In this document: positions 45,304 to 53,834 of the stretch, one piece after another
Numbering within the stretch: position 1 is the first letter of the stretch
Layout of the letters: each line of letters opens with the position of its first letter
Source of the DNA: Promethearchaeota archaeon
Lineage (GTDB): Archaea > Asgardarchaeota > Lokiarchaeia > Sigyniarchaeales > SOKP01
Direction: 5' to 3'
Assembly (NCBI GenBank): GCA_019057795.1
Contig: JAHLWS010000053.1
Span: 1 to 64,000 of the forward strand
DNA length: 64,000 nucleotides
Notes under the pieces: model-generated
What the model was told of the DNA's origin: nothing
Seen by the model: the letters and a program-made list of their open reading frames with translations, nothing else
Database searches by the model: none
Made by a program: the position numbers and the translations under genes

Positions 45304-45836
45304 TTCTTACTTTTATTAAGGTTGTTATTAGTTAAATTTTTTGCCCTATGGTACTTCCTTTCAAAGTAGCCAGGCGTCTTTAAACCACCACATTCGTTTA
45401 TTAATTTCTGTAAACCCCCCTCTTCTTTTATCCGATTTTTTAATACATTGTATTTTTGGAGGGTTAATTCTTTTCTTTCTAAAAGATAATCTAAAATAGC
45501 AAACGCTTCCTCATTTTCCGTACAACGCCTAATGAAATCGATTGCACCAGGATTTCGTAAATCCTTGCGATAATTGTTAACTTGAACTAACTGTGGTTCC
45601 TCATCGGATCGTTCAATCTCGTAATCGACTGCCTTAATCTTTAAAGATTTCTTCTTTTCAGATAATTCGCACATTAGTCTAGGAAATTGGTGCTTTAGTT
45701 CTGCTTTGTCGTACGACATTTCCAAACCGTCCTCATTAATAACATCTATATTCTTCTCTAAGTTTTTAAGCACCTTCTCTTTTTCCTTTTCTTCTTTTAT
45801 CTTTTCGCCGTTTTTGTTTTTTCTCGTTTTCTCCAT
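45294..45836 (-). CDS. DUF2095-like archaeal protein of unknown function
   Basis: The 180-residue protein has a highly charged N-terminus (residues 1-40, K/E-rich). A conserved-looking core follows: HQFPRLMCEL, then GAIDFIRRCTENEEAFAILDYLLERKELT and a glycine-rich end, EEGGLQKL...GYFERKY. This resembles the archaeal DUF2095 pattern 'DxIDFxRRCxTxEEAxxIxxYLxxRxExT', as far as I can recall it. No catalytic motif is visible. It converges with the small wHTH gene; a candidate C/D-box RNA begins at its stop codon. Confidence 0.6.
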   Translation of the reverse strand: MEKTRKNKNGEKIKEEKEKEKVLKNLEKNIDVINEDGLEMSYDKAELKHQFPRLMCELSEKKKSLKIKAVDYEIERSDEEPQLVQVNNYRKDLRNPGAIDFIRRCTENEEAFAILDYLLERKELTLQKYNVLKNRIKEEGGLQKLINECGGLKTPGYFERKYHRAKNLTNNNLNKSKNLD

Positions 45837-46155
45837 TTGTAAATCGATTTCTTGTAGTAGTAAATTCTATGAGAGTTTGTTAATTATAAAAATCCAATTA
45901 AAATTATAAAAATATCTGTTAACAAAAATAGAAAAATATTAACTTATGCGCCCTTCGAAATGGTATCTATACCCGCTGGGGTTAAATCTTAGCAATTATA
46001 GAAATTGTAATAAAAATTTAACTAAATTTATTAACTACAGATAAAAGATGTGAATATTTTAAATATTATTACCAATTCAAAAAGCCAACAAAATAATAAA
46101 ATTAATTAATTTTACATAATTTCAATATTTATTAATATTGGATTGCTATTGGAGA
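45837..46155. other. Intergenic region with overlapping small inverted repeats upstream of L15e
   Basis: Most of this 319-base gap is plain AT-rich DNA that should hold the divergent promoters of the DUF2095-like gene and rpl15e. A GC-richer island at about 45951-45984 contains GGTAT-CT-ATACC and, overlapping it, ACCC-GCTG-GGGT, so only one of the two hairpins could form at a time. It is about 170 bases before the L15e start and could belong to its leader. I see no gene here. Confidence 0.25.
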
Positions 46156-46752
46156 ATGCCTAAATTGACTAAATCTGGATATAGTTATATAAAAGAAACA
46201 TTCGAAAAACACGAAACTGGATATCAAACTAATCATTGGGAAAGAGGAATCAAATACAGAAAGGGAAAGTCTGTCGAACGGGTTGAAAGACCGACTAAAT
46301 TGCATAGGGCACGAACTCTTGGCTATAAAGCTAAACAAGGCTACATAGTTGTTCGAGCGAGGATCAGAAAAGGGGGAATGCACAAGGTTCGGCCGAAACG
46401 AGGTAGAAAACCTCGCGCGATGGGTGTCTCTAAATATACTACCGGTAAAAATTTACAATGGGTCGCTGAAGAACGCGTACAACGTAAATATCCCAACATG
46501 GAAGTACTCAATAGCTATAAAGTATATGCCGACGGTCGAAGTTGGTATTACGAGGTTATACTTGTAGATCCATCGCATCCTGTAATAAAAGCAGACCCAA
46601 AAATTAATTGGATTTGCGAAGCACCTCATAAAAGGAGAGTTTCCAGGGGTTTGACCTCTTCGGGAAGAAAAGCTCGAGGGTTACATAAAAAAGGATGGGG
46701 GTCTGAAAAGACACGTCCGAGCTTAGGCGCAAATAAAGGTCGTGGTAAATAA
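46156..46752 (+). CDS. rpl15e: Ribosomal protein L15e
   Basis: This is a large-subunit ribosomal protein found in archaea and eukaryotes. The 198-residue product is very basic and matches the family throughout: SGYSYIKETF at the start, HRARTLGYKAKQGYIVVRAR (about residue 50), KRGRKPRAMGV (about 80) and RGLTSSGRKARGLHKKG near the C-terminus. Start ATG at 46156 is chosen over the TTG six codons earlier because the family begins MPKL or similar. In many archaea this gene adjoins the RNase P genes rnp3 and rnp2; here 4.9 kb intervenes. Confidence 0.95.
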   Translation: MPKLTKSGYSYIKETFEKHETGYQTNHWERGIKYRKGKSVERVERPTKLHRARTLGYKAKQGYIVVRARIRKGGMHKVRPKRGRKPRAMGVSKYTTGKNLQWVAEERVQRKYPNMEVLNSYKVYADGRSWYYEVILVDPSHPVIKADPKINWICEAPHKRRVSRGLTSSGRKARGLHKKGWGSEKTRPSLGANKGRGK

Positions 46753-46930
46753 ATCGGTTTTTATCTAAATTTATCCTTCTTTTTCAGTAAACATATTGTT
46801 TTGATTCTTTAATTCTATTAATTGGAAGTCAAGTTTTAAAATTTTTTCATAATTCCAAATCAATTAATCAAAAGAAATTATTATTAGAATACTAGTAAAT
46901 TTTGATTTTGAAGTCGTTTGGTGTACCAGT

Positions 46931-47734
46931 TTATAATTTATTGATTGAGATTGTCATTCCGCCGTCTATAATTATGTTTTGGCCAGTTATGTAGTCAGCT
47001 ATTGGAGAAGCTAAAAATAGGGCGAGATCTGCCACCCATTTGGAATCTCCAATTTTGTCTATAGGAATTTTAACACCTCTCGTTTCTAGGAACTGACGAA
47101 TTTTTCTTGGGTCGTTATCATATATTGGGGTAAGGAACACTCCTGGCGATAAAGCGTTGACAGTTATATCAACTGGGCCAAGTTCCAAAGCCCAAAGTTT
47201 TGTAAACGCAATAACAGTGGCTTTAGAAGCGCTATATATACCTAACATTGGATTTATTCCATTCGCAGTTCCAGCACAGGATGCAATATTGATAATTTTA
47301 GCCCGAACTGGTTTAAATTGCCTTTGGCTTTTCATTTTTCTAAAGAAAGTCTTAGTCACATTCCAAGTACCTTTAGCGTTGATCCCCATAACTTTATCAT
47401 ATGTTTCTTCTGATGCAGAGAGCGATTTATAGGCACCACCATCAATTCCAGCGTTATTAATCAATATAAATACGTTATCAAACCTTTCAAACACTTGCTT
47501 TTTCATTCTTTCGACTTCTTCTAACTTTGAAATATCTGCCTGAGCGAGAAGTATTTCCACATTATTATCTTTTAAAACCAAATCACGCGTTTCTTCAAGA
47601 CCCTTCATGTTGATATCGTTTAATACTAAATTTGCCCCTTTATTGGCAAAAGTTATAGCCATTTCTCTTCCAAATCCGCTTCCAGCCCCTGTAATTAAGA
47701 CGACTTTTTTTATTAAAAATTTATCTTCTGACAT
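46931..47734 (-). CDS. Short-chain dehydrogenase/reductase
   Basis: The 267-residue classical SDR has the cofactor motif LITGAGSGFGREM (about residues 14-26), the NNAG motif in ILINNAGIDGG (about 90), and the catalytic Ser with IYSASK (about 163-168). DITVNALSPG (about 185) and a C-terminal YITGQNIIIDGG are typical. The Asp in LNDIN after strand 2 suggests NAD preference. It is the last of four minus-strand metabolic genes, 211 bases after the TPP enzyme. Substrate unknown. Confidence 0.9.
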   Translation of the reverse strand: MSEDKFLIKKVVLITGAGSGFGREMAITFANKGANLVLNDINMKGLEETRDLVLKDNNVEILLAQADISKLEEVERMKKQVFERFDNVFILINNAGIDGGAYKSLSASEETYDKVMGINAKGTWNVTKTFFRKMKSQRQFKPVRAKIINIASCAGTANGINPMLGIYSASKATVIAFTKLWALELGPVDITVNALSPGVFLTPIYDNDPRKIRQFLETRGVKIPIDKIGDSKWVADLALFLASPIADYITGQNIIIDGGMTISINKL

Positions 47735-47945
47735 TTTTCTTTACATCTTAAAAATATAGAATTATAATTAATAGATTAGGTTTATTCTGCATTGATTTAA
47801 ATTTTTTTTAAAAATCCTCGTTTCATAATATAAATTATTTTGTTTTATCTTTTTATTCGAATAGAGGCTAAGGGCTAAATTATCGGTTGCTGTAAAGTTA
47901 AAAAAATTAGTTAAAATAAATTTATGATTTAATGATGTTTATATC

Positions 47946-49679
47946 CTATCCAAACAAACCTTTGCTTTTTTTATAGAGTCCGACGATTTTCATGGCGGAT
48001 GGCGTTTCAAAGGCGATTTCCACATCGATAACGGCTGGTTTTTTAGAATCTATAGCTCGTTGTAAGGCTGGTTTAATATCATCTGGTTTAAGAACTTTTT
48101 CCCCATAGCAACCAAAACTCTTGGCGATTTCAGCGTATTTGATCGGCGGAAAATCAACATCACAATATCGCTTGTTTAAATTCCCTTTTTGTCCGCTTTT
48201 AATCATACCCCAACAGCCATTGTTAGCTATCACGATAATTATAGGTAGGTTTAATCTGACCGCAGTTTCTAGTTCTTGTATATTGAACATAAAACTGCCA
48301 TCTCCAGTTAGACAGACGACCATCTTATCCGGTTTAGCCATTTTAACTCCAATTGCATAAGGTATGCCTACGCCGAGATGTCCCATTGAAATTGGATAAA
48401 ATGTAGATCGAGGACTACGATGTTTGTAGTTGATATATTTGTACGAAAATACTACGATGTCGCCACCATCAAGAACAATCTGAGTATCAGGGCTGATGAA
48501 GTCAAACAATTCATATACCAACCTTTCGGGTTTCATAGGTAATTTGGTAGATTTTAACATTTTTGGAATTAATTGAGCATCGTTTTTGCGTATTTCTTGT
48601 AAGTAATCATTCCATTCGGACCACTCGGAAACTTTTTGTTTTGGAAGGTTCTTTTCCATTTCGTTTAATAATTGGTTAATGACGGCCTTACAATCTCCAA
48701 TAATATTAACTTCCGGAAACCTATTTTTTCCAATTTCGTTTGGATCAATGTCGACTTGGATGATTTTTTGAGCTTGATTCCAGATAGGAGGGGCACCGTA
48801 AAGAATTGAATAATCCCACTTACACCCCAGAGACAATATAACATCAGATTCAGATGCTGCAGTACGATAAGCGTTCGAAATTAAATAAGAATCCAAGAAA
48901 GTTTTATTATCATTTCCCATTGAGCCAATGCCGTTAATTGTTGTCCCAGTTGGAATCATATAGGCTTGCGATAACTTTTTTAACTCTTCGGAGGCTTCGG
49001 AGGCAATTAAGCCTCCACCAGCTATTATTAATGGTTTATTGGCAGTTTTTAAAACTTCAACGGCTTTACTAATTTCTTCTGGGTGCCCGTAGGGCCTGTG
49101 AATTGGTCTATATTCTTTTGGTTCCCTAATATTTTTAATATCTTCTTCAGTTGCAGCTCTAACTAAAGCAGTTTCTCTAAGTTCAAGGAAAACGGGTCCT
49201 CGTCTTCCCGAAAGTGCAATTTTCATAGCTCTCTGGACGGCGTGAGGGATTTCGTTTGGTTCTTCTACTTGAATTTGTGCTTTAGTGATTGGTCTCATTA
49301 AAGCGAGCTGATCGATACCTCCTTGTAGTATACCTGTATCTTCAAACATACGCCCAATTTGCGCGCCAATTACTAACATCGGAATCGAGTCTGCGTTAGC
49401 TGCGGCCACAGCTGGAACTAAGTGAGTTACACCAGGCCCAAGAGTCCCCATACAGACGCCAATCTCCCCCGTTGCTCGTGCCCACACATCTGCCGCGTGT
49501 CCTCCGGCTTGTTCGTGGCGCACCATAACTGTGTCTATACCTTCTTCGCGCCCCCATCGTTCTACGGCGTCATAAATTCTCAACAGTTCTCCGCCAACGA
49601 TACCGAAGATTTTGGTAACGCCTTCCTTCAATAAGCATTTAACCAGTAAATCTCCGCCATTTAATATTTGTTTTGACAT
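47946..49679 (-). CDS. Thiamine pyrophosphate-dependent enzyme (acetolactate synthase-like)
   Basis: The 577-residue protein has the three-domain layout of TPP enzymes of the AHAS/POX/benzoylformate decarboxylase group. The catalytic Glu is in VRHEQAGGHAADVWAR (about residue 55), with GTLGPGVTHLVPAVAAAN next. The central domain begins near 205 (KPLIIAGGGLIASEA). The TPP/Mg motif is GDGSFMFN...NN (about 456-484). The true reaction could be acetolactate synthase, glyoxylate carboligase, 2-hydroxyacyl-CoA lyase or a decarboxylase. No small AHAS subunit is adjacent. Neighbours are a VOC protein and a COG1900 enzyme. Confidence 0.85.
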   Translation of the reverse strand: MSKQILNGGDLLVKCLLKEGVTKIFGIVGGELLRIYDAVERWGREEGIDTVMVRHEQAGGHAADVWARATGEIGVCMGTLGPGVTHLVPAVAAANADSIPMLVIGAQIGRMFEDTGILQGGIDQLALMRPITKAQIQVEEPNEIPHAVQRAMKIALSGRRGPVFLELRETALVRAATEEDIKNIREPKEYRPIHRPYGHPEEISKAVEVLKTANKPLIIAGGGLIASEASEELKKLSQAYMIPTGTTINGIGSMGNDNKTFLDSYLISNAYRTAASESDVILSLGCKWDYSILYGAPPIWNQAQKIIQVDIDPNEIGKNRFPEVNIIGDCKAVINQLLNEMEKNLPKQKVSEWSEWNDYLQEIRKNDAQLIPKMLKSTKLPMKPERLVYELFDFISPDTQIVLDGGDIVVFSYKYINYKHRSPRSTFYPISMGHLGVGIPYAIGVKMAKPDKMVVCLTGDGSFMFNIQELETAVRLNLPIIIVIANNGCWGMIKSGQKGNLNKRYCDVDFPPIKYAEIAKSFGCYGEKVLKPDDIKPALQRAIDSKKPAVIDVEIAFETPSAMKIVGLYKKSKGLFG

Positions 49680-49749
49680 AAATAAACATTATTAAAAATA
49701 AGAATTAAATATTGCTATATGTCAAATTAAACATAATTGAACGAAAGTT

Positions 49750-50193
49750 TCAAAAAGAGATTAATTCTAAATAGAAGCCAAGAGTTTTTTTGGTGTCTAA
49801 ATAATCGAATTTCACTTTTCCAGCTTTTCCGGTTTGGATAACATCGATGTTATATTGGTTTTTAAAATATTCAATTAATTCATCCGCGTTCTTGGTGTAA
49901 GCGCCGAGGTGATGTAGCCCCTCGTTACCTTCTTTAATAAAGTCTAAATAAAGGTGGTCTCCGTTTGAATCTAATATTTCTACGATTTCGAATTGCTTTC
50001 CTCCGAAGTTCTGCATCACCTTTTTCATTTGAAATGTAACTTCCTTTCCTTCATATAAGACTGTAGAACTCTGTTCGACGATGTTTAGTTTAGTTTTAAA
50101 ATCCATGACGCCACCGAATATTTTAGCAGCGCTTTCGATATCTTTTACGACTATTCCAATTTGGTCGAACTTTTCAAGCTTTATTTCAGACAT
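49750..50193 (-). CDS. VOC superfamily (glyoxalase/epimerase-like) protein
   Basis: The 147-residue protein has the paired beta-alpha-beta-beta-beta modules of the vicinal oxygen chelate fold. FDQIGIVVKDIESAAKIF starts the first, with a possible metal ligand in FEIVEIL. EGLHHLGAYTKNADELIEYF starts the second, with GFYLELI at the end. This is the layout of methylmalonyl-CoA epimerase and glyoxalase I. His in HHLG and Glu in LELI may be metal ligands. It lies 70 bases upstream of the TPP-enzyme gene on the same strand. Substrate not assignable. Confidence 0.82.
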   Translation of the reverse strand: MSEIKLEKFDQIGIVVKDIESAAKIFGGVMDFKTKLNIVEQSSTVLYEGKEVTFQMKKVMQNFGGKQFEIVEILDSNGDHLYLDFIKEGNEGLHHLGAYTKNADELIEYFKNQYNIDVIQTGKAGKVKFDYLDTKKTLGFYLELISF

Positions 50194-50247
50194 TTAATCT
50201 CACTTGTTTTCTAACTTTTTTTATTTAATCAATTTAATTATTTTATC

Positions 50248-50273
50248 TATTTATTTATTTATTTATTTATTTA
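50248..50273. repeat. TTTA tetranucleotide repeat at the end of the COG1900 gene
   Basis: About six and a half tandem TTTA units overlap the stop codon of the COG1900-ferredoxin gene. Read on the minus strand, the stop TAA begins a TAAATAAATAAA run with several stop codons in a row in one frame. It is a simple microsatellite. Confidence 0.85.
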
Positions 50274-51565
50274 ATGCTTTCGGCAAAATCTAAAGTCCCA
50301 GTTGGTTTTTGGAGCAGGAATTCACCCTTGAGAATCATCAATTTTAGTTCTTCTGCTAATTTAATTGCTCCGAATCTATCCGATTGTCTTAAAACGATTG
50401 GAATTTCGTTTCCTTCGAACTCAATCGATTTTAGGTCCAACTTAAAAGCGTCGGGACACAATCGAACGCATGTACCGCAATTAAAGCACCTAGTCCTATC
50501 AATTGCTGAGATAACTCCGTCTTTTATGATGAACGCGTTTGTCGGGCAGTAATCGATAGTTTTGCATTCTTCGCAATCTTCACACGCTTTAGAATCGAAC
50601 TTCATGAAGAAATTGTTATCCCAAACATTGGCGTAGGTGATTTCTCCCACTTTTTCTCTTCCGACAAGGCTTAAAATAGTTAAATTAACATCTTTATCCG
50701 ATTTTATTATGTTATCGAATATTTCTTCGTTGAGAATTGGAATTGGCAAGGCTATGCTACAGATAGGCTCTAGGCCGTCCGATGTTTTAAACGCACCCAT
50801 GTATTCTGGCTTCATTTGAATCATTGGAGCTATAGTCATCATGTTTGGTTTTGCGACATAGTTACGAGTTCCAGGACCAATAAGGTAACCCATGCTACCG
50901 TTAACTAAGAGCGGCGAACCTACACCGAAGGACTGAAATTTTGGGTCGTTTTGAAATGGATTTAAAGCGCCACATCCAGAAAAGGTAAGTTCTGTTTTAT
51001 TTGCTTCAAAAGGAAGGCAAGAAAATATGGTATCAACTTTATAAGATTCACAATTAAGCATTGCGTTGTAATTTTTTATAGCTTGCCTTGTGCCTATTAA
51101 CTTTGCATATTGCATTTCTTCTAAAGTCATTACTTTTTCGACTTTTTCTCCTTCGCTACTTTTTGCTACGATTTCTACCGTTTTCCCTTCGACGAGTTCT
51201 CTAAAAAGAGAGCCTCCACAATAGCTATCTCTGTCTTGACTTTGAGCAGTCCCATATACTATCAAATCGGCAATACCTAGATACTCGTTCGGGCACGGTC
51301 CTGGAAACGCAGGAATTCCATTTATAGAAATCTCAGTAAATTTTCTTAATGTTTTAGGTGCGACCAGCCTGAACGAAAAAACCCCCATAATTCCGCTCAT
51401 TAGACCTTTAGTGGCCGTAGTAATCACATCTATGTCTTCAAATTTAATGTGCTCGCCGTTATCTAAACGATTGATAAATTCCTGAACTGTGACAATGTTT
51501 GCAGTTCCGGTATTAATCTTCCTTCTTATATCAGAAAGCTTTCTTTTCTTAGGCAATAGAACCAC
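50267..51565 (-). CDS. COG1900 homocysteine-biosynthesis protein (aspartate-semialdehyde sulfurtransferase-like) with C-terminal ferredoxin domain
   Basis: COG1900 (DUF39) proteins in methanogens insert sulfide into aspartate semialdehyde to make homocysteine. The 432-residue product has TATKGLMSGIMGVFSF near residue 50, a conserved cysteine in SYCGGSLFREL (about 116) and the glycine-rich GSMGYLIGPGTRNY (about 225), as in the family. Residues about 330-385 form a two-cluster ferredoxin with CEDCEECKTIDYC and CFNCGTCVRLCP. In methanogens the ferredoxin part is often a separate protein; here it is fused. It heads the four-gene minus-strand group. Confidence 0.85.
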   Translation of the reverse strand: MVLLPKKRKLSDIRRKINTGTANIVTVQEFINRLDNGEHIKFEDIDVITTATKGLMSGIMGVFSFRLVAPKTLRKFTEISINGIPAFPGPCPNEYLGIADLIVYGTAQSQDRDSYCGGSLFRELVEGKTVEIVAKSSEGEKVEKVMTLEEMQYAKLIGTRQAIKNYNAMLNCESYKVDTIFSCLPFEANKTELTFSGCGALNPFQNDPKFQSFGVGSPLLVNGSMGYLIGPGTRNYVAKPNMMTIAPMIQMKPEYMGAFKTSDGLEPICSIALPIPILNEEIFDNIIKSDKDVNLTILSLVGREKVGEITYANVWDNNFFMKFDSKACEDCEECKTIDYCPTNAFIIKDGVISAIDRTRCFNCGTCVRLCPDAFKLDLKSIEFEGNEIPIVLRQSDRFGAIKLAEELKLMILKGEFLLQKPTGTLDFAESIK

Positions 51566-51692
51566 TCATAATATAAAACGCTTTATCATGTAAAATATTT
51601 ATCTTAATAAAATTTTTTTTATTTAAAAAATACTTTAAATTCTTAAAAAGCTACATTAAATTCGAAATCTTAAAATAGAGGTTTAATTCTAA

Positions 51693-52418
51693 TTGTCTTA
51701 CTTTGAATCTAGGTTAAAAATAAATATAAACGATTTCGCCGAGATTGAAAGAAAATTAAAATTCTGTCAAGAATTACGGATAACCAATTTAATTTTAGAA
51801 CCAAAAAATGACATCTTAAAGCTCAATTCAGAGTTTAAGCAGCGAATTAGTAAAATTTCGACTCTGAACCTCTACTATCGCATTAATTTGAGGCCAAATA
51901 GCCTAAACGACCTAAAAAAACGAATACAACCTTACAATAATTTCTCAGATATTATTTCGGTGGAATCTATGGATAAAAACATTCAAATTCAAGCTGCTAA
52001 AGATTCTCGAGTGGATATAATCTCATTTTCAGACCAAAATATAATCAAGACAATTTCTCCAGGAATTATTTCCCTTACAAAACAAAACAAGTCTTTCATA
52101 GAATTTTCGCTAGCACCAATAATGACGAGAAATCAAGCAGTTCAATCAAGGTACTTAAGGAGTTTATATCGTGCAGTTCAATTAGCAATGCAATTAAAAG
52201 TTAACTACATTATAAGTGGAAACTTTGACGACCTCTTCAAACTAAGACATCCTAGGGCTTTAATTAGCGTTTGTCATACATTGTTGAGCATGCCTTTATT
52301 GAGCGCCAAGAAAGCTTTTTCTGAAAATGTGATAACCTTAATAAATCGCGTACATGCTCGTCAAGACAAGAACATCATCGAATCTGGTGTAAAGTTATTA
52401 AACGAGGGTGAGCTGTAG
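51693..52418 (+). CDS. rnp3: RNase P protein component 3 (Rpp30)
   Basis: Rpp30 is a TIM-barrel-like protein of archaeal RNase P, which matures tRNA 5' ends. The 241-residue product shows the family layout. SRLKININDFAEIERKLKF is near the start, then DIISVESMDKNIQIQAAKDSRVDIISF in the middle, FIEFSLAPIM, and later NYIISGNFDDLFKLRHPRAL with VCHTLLSM. The start is TTG at 51693. Its stop TAG overlaps the GTG start of rnp2 by one base, as expected for partners that bind each other. Confidence 0.9.
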   Translation: MSYFESRLKININDFAEIERKLKFCQELRITNLILEPKNDILKLNSEFKQRISKISTLNLYYRINLRPNSLNDLKKRIQPYNNFSDIISVESMDKNIQIQAAKDSRVDIISFSDQNIIKTISPGIISLTKQNKSFIEFSLAPIMTRNQAVQSRYLRSLYRAVQLAMQLKVNYIISGNFDDLFKLRHPRALISVCHTLLSMPLLSAKKAFSENVITLINRVHARQDKNIIESGVKLLNEGEL

Positions 52419-52759
52419 TGGTAAAAAAAGAAAGAAATAGGTACATTCTATTCAAAGTAATTACAAAAGATAACTCCGATTTGGACCAAAGAGAGGTTTT
52501 AAACGCTATTTGGCAATCAATTTGGAAATATTTTGGATTGAGAGAAGCAAGTAAGGTCGGCTTATGGCTGTTAGATATAGATTTCAAGGAAGGTTTTGGC
52601 GTCATTCGGTGTTCTCATAACACGAAGGAAATAGTTATTTCGGCAATAACTCTGATTACTGAAATATCTGGCAAAAAGGTAATTCTATCTCCAATTAAGA
52701 CTTCCGGAACGATTCGTAGCATAAAGACTTTAAAAAAATTAATGGCAAATAAAGGATAA
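52418..52759 (+). CDS. rnp2: RNase P protein component 2 (Pop5)
   Basis: Pop5 is an RRM-like RNase P protein that forms a heterotetramer with Rpp30 and stimulates the catalytic RNA. The 113-residue product begins RNRYILFKVI, continues REVLNAIWQSIWKYFGLREAS, has WLLDIDFKEGFGVIRCSHNT in the middle and ends with SGTIRSIKTL, all typical. The GTG start at 52418 shares its first G with the TAG stop of rnp3. Two genes of unknown function follow closely on the same strand. Confidence 0.9.
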   Translation: MVKKERNRYILFKVITKDNSDLDQREVLNAIWQSIWKYFGLREASKVGLWLLDIDFKEGFGVIRCSHNTKEIVISAITLITEISGKKVILSPIKTSGTIRSIKTLKKLMANKG

Positions 52760-52792
52760 ATTAATTAGATATAATAATCATTAAAAAAGAAA

Positions 52793-53233
52793 ATGAAAAA
52801 ACCAAGCCTTACAGTTGCCCAAATCAAAGAAATTGACGAATCTTTTAACTTAAATTTGAATATTTCATTATTACACATTAAAGAGAAACACAAATACCGT
52901 TATTTATTAATTGTCAAATCAGAAACTACCAGATTTGCAAAATTAACAATATACCCTATAAAAAAAGAAAATGTCATAAAGGTTACATTAACGGGTTTAA
53001 ACCAAATTGATGAGTATATAGAAAACTTCTCTATGAAACTTCATGAATACGAGATCATTCATTCTTCGGGGTTGGTTTTGGTGGAGGGAAAATTATTTTT
53101 TGAGTGCTACCTTAATCTTTCATTAAGTGACGAAAAATATAAAGATTTAAAAACGCTTTTGGATAAGAATAAAAATAAATTCAAAGATATAAAAATAGAA
53201 GAAATAAGTTTAGCTAAAAGTAAAGTGAATTAA
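52793..53233 (+). CDS. Protein of unknown function downstream of the RNase P genes
   Basis: The 146-residue product alternates beta-strands and helices (YRYLLIVKSETTRFAKLTIYPI, VIKVTLTGLNQ, LVLVEGKLFFECYL). This suggests a small alpha/beta domain with lysine-rich surfaces. No motif or cysteine cluster is visible and I do not recognise the family. It lies 33 bases after rnp2 and 4 bases before the next gene, so the set is probably one operon. A role in RNA processing or translation would fit the context but has no direct support. Confidence 0.65.
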   Translation: MKKPSLTVAQIKEIDESFNLNLNISLLHIKEKHKYRYLLIVKSETTRFAKLTIYPIKKENVIKVTLTGLNQIDEYIENFSMKLHEYEIIHSSGLVLVEGKLFFECYLNLSLSDEKYKDLKTLLDKNKNKFKDIKIEEISLAKSKVN

Positions 53234-53237
53234 TTAA

Positions 53238-53687
53238 ATGAAAACATGGAAAATTTTTCTGAAATTCTCTGATGGTACGGAAAAAGAGATAGAATTATTC
53301 GATGCTAATGTATATTTTAATGGATATTTAAAATTAAAAAGGTCTTACTTTTTAAGTTTGGTAAAAGCAATAAAGATGACTAAAAAATATACTACTGGGC
53401 ACGCGATTGAGAAAATAATTGGGCCTGATGCAAAAGAATGGACTTTAAACGCTTGGATGTTGCTTTTGATCAAAGATAACGAAAAAAAGAAGCCTTTTTG
53501 GCTTTTCATTAAAAGAGAGAAAGATTTATCTGGTCTACTAATTGCGATAGGGCCAAAAGCGTTCGCAGAATATAATAATAGCAATTTGCTTGAAGCGAAG
53601 CGTGATATAAAGCGATTAATAAATTATATTATAGCGTATTTAAACAAGTTTAATTGTAGCGTCCTACTTCCCAATTATCTCCCTTAA
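53238..53687 (+). CDS. Protein of unknown function
   Basis: The 149-residue protein starts with a beta hairpin (WKIFLKFSDGTEKEIELFDANVYF). A lysine-rich helix follows (YFLSLVKAIKMTKKYTTG), then WMLLLIKDNEKKKPFWLFIKRE and a C-terminal helix, AKRDIKRLINYIIAYL. It is basic overall and could bind nucleic acid. I do not recognise the family. It begins four bases after the previous gene, and a 147-base AT-rich gap follows before the next operon. Confidence 0.65.
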   Translation: MKTWKIFLKFSDGTEKEIELFDANVYFNGYLKLKRSYFLSLVKAIKMTKKYTTGHAIEKIIGPDAKEWTLNAWMLLLIKDNEKKKPFWLFIKREKDLSGLLIAIGPKAFAEYNNSNLLEAKRDIKRLINYIIAYLNKFNCSVLLPNYLP

Positions 53688-53834
53688 ATTGAGATTTTAC
53701 ATCATTATTATAGAGATGAATTCTTTTATTAAAATATAATGAATTATAATATTTGATTAAAATCGTTAATAATTAATTAAGTAAAGAAAAAATATTAAAT
53801 TCAATTTTAATTATCATTTTTAATAAATGCTAAA

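Noticed and set aside
45951..46000. A tRNA-like or rRNA fragment in the GC-richer island upstream of L15e
   Set aside because: TTCGAA looked like a T-loop, but no acceptor or anticodon stem can be formed around it.
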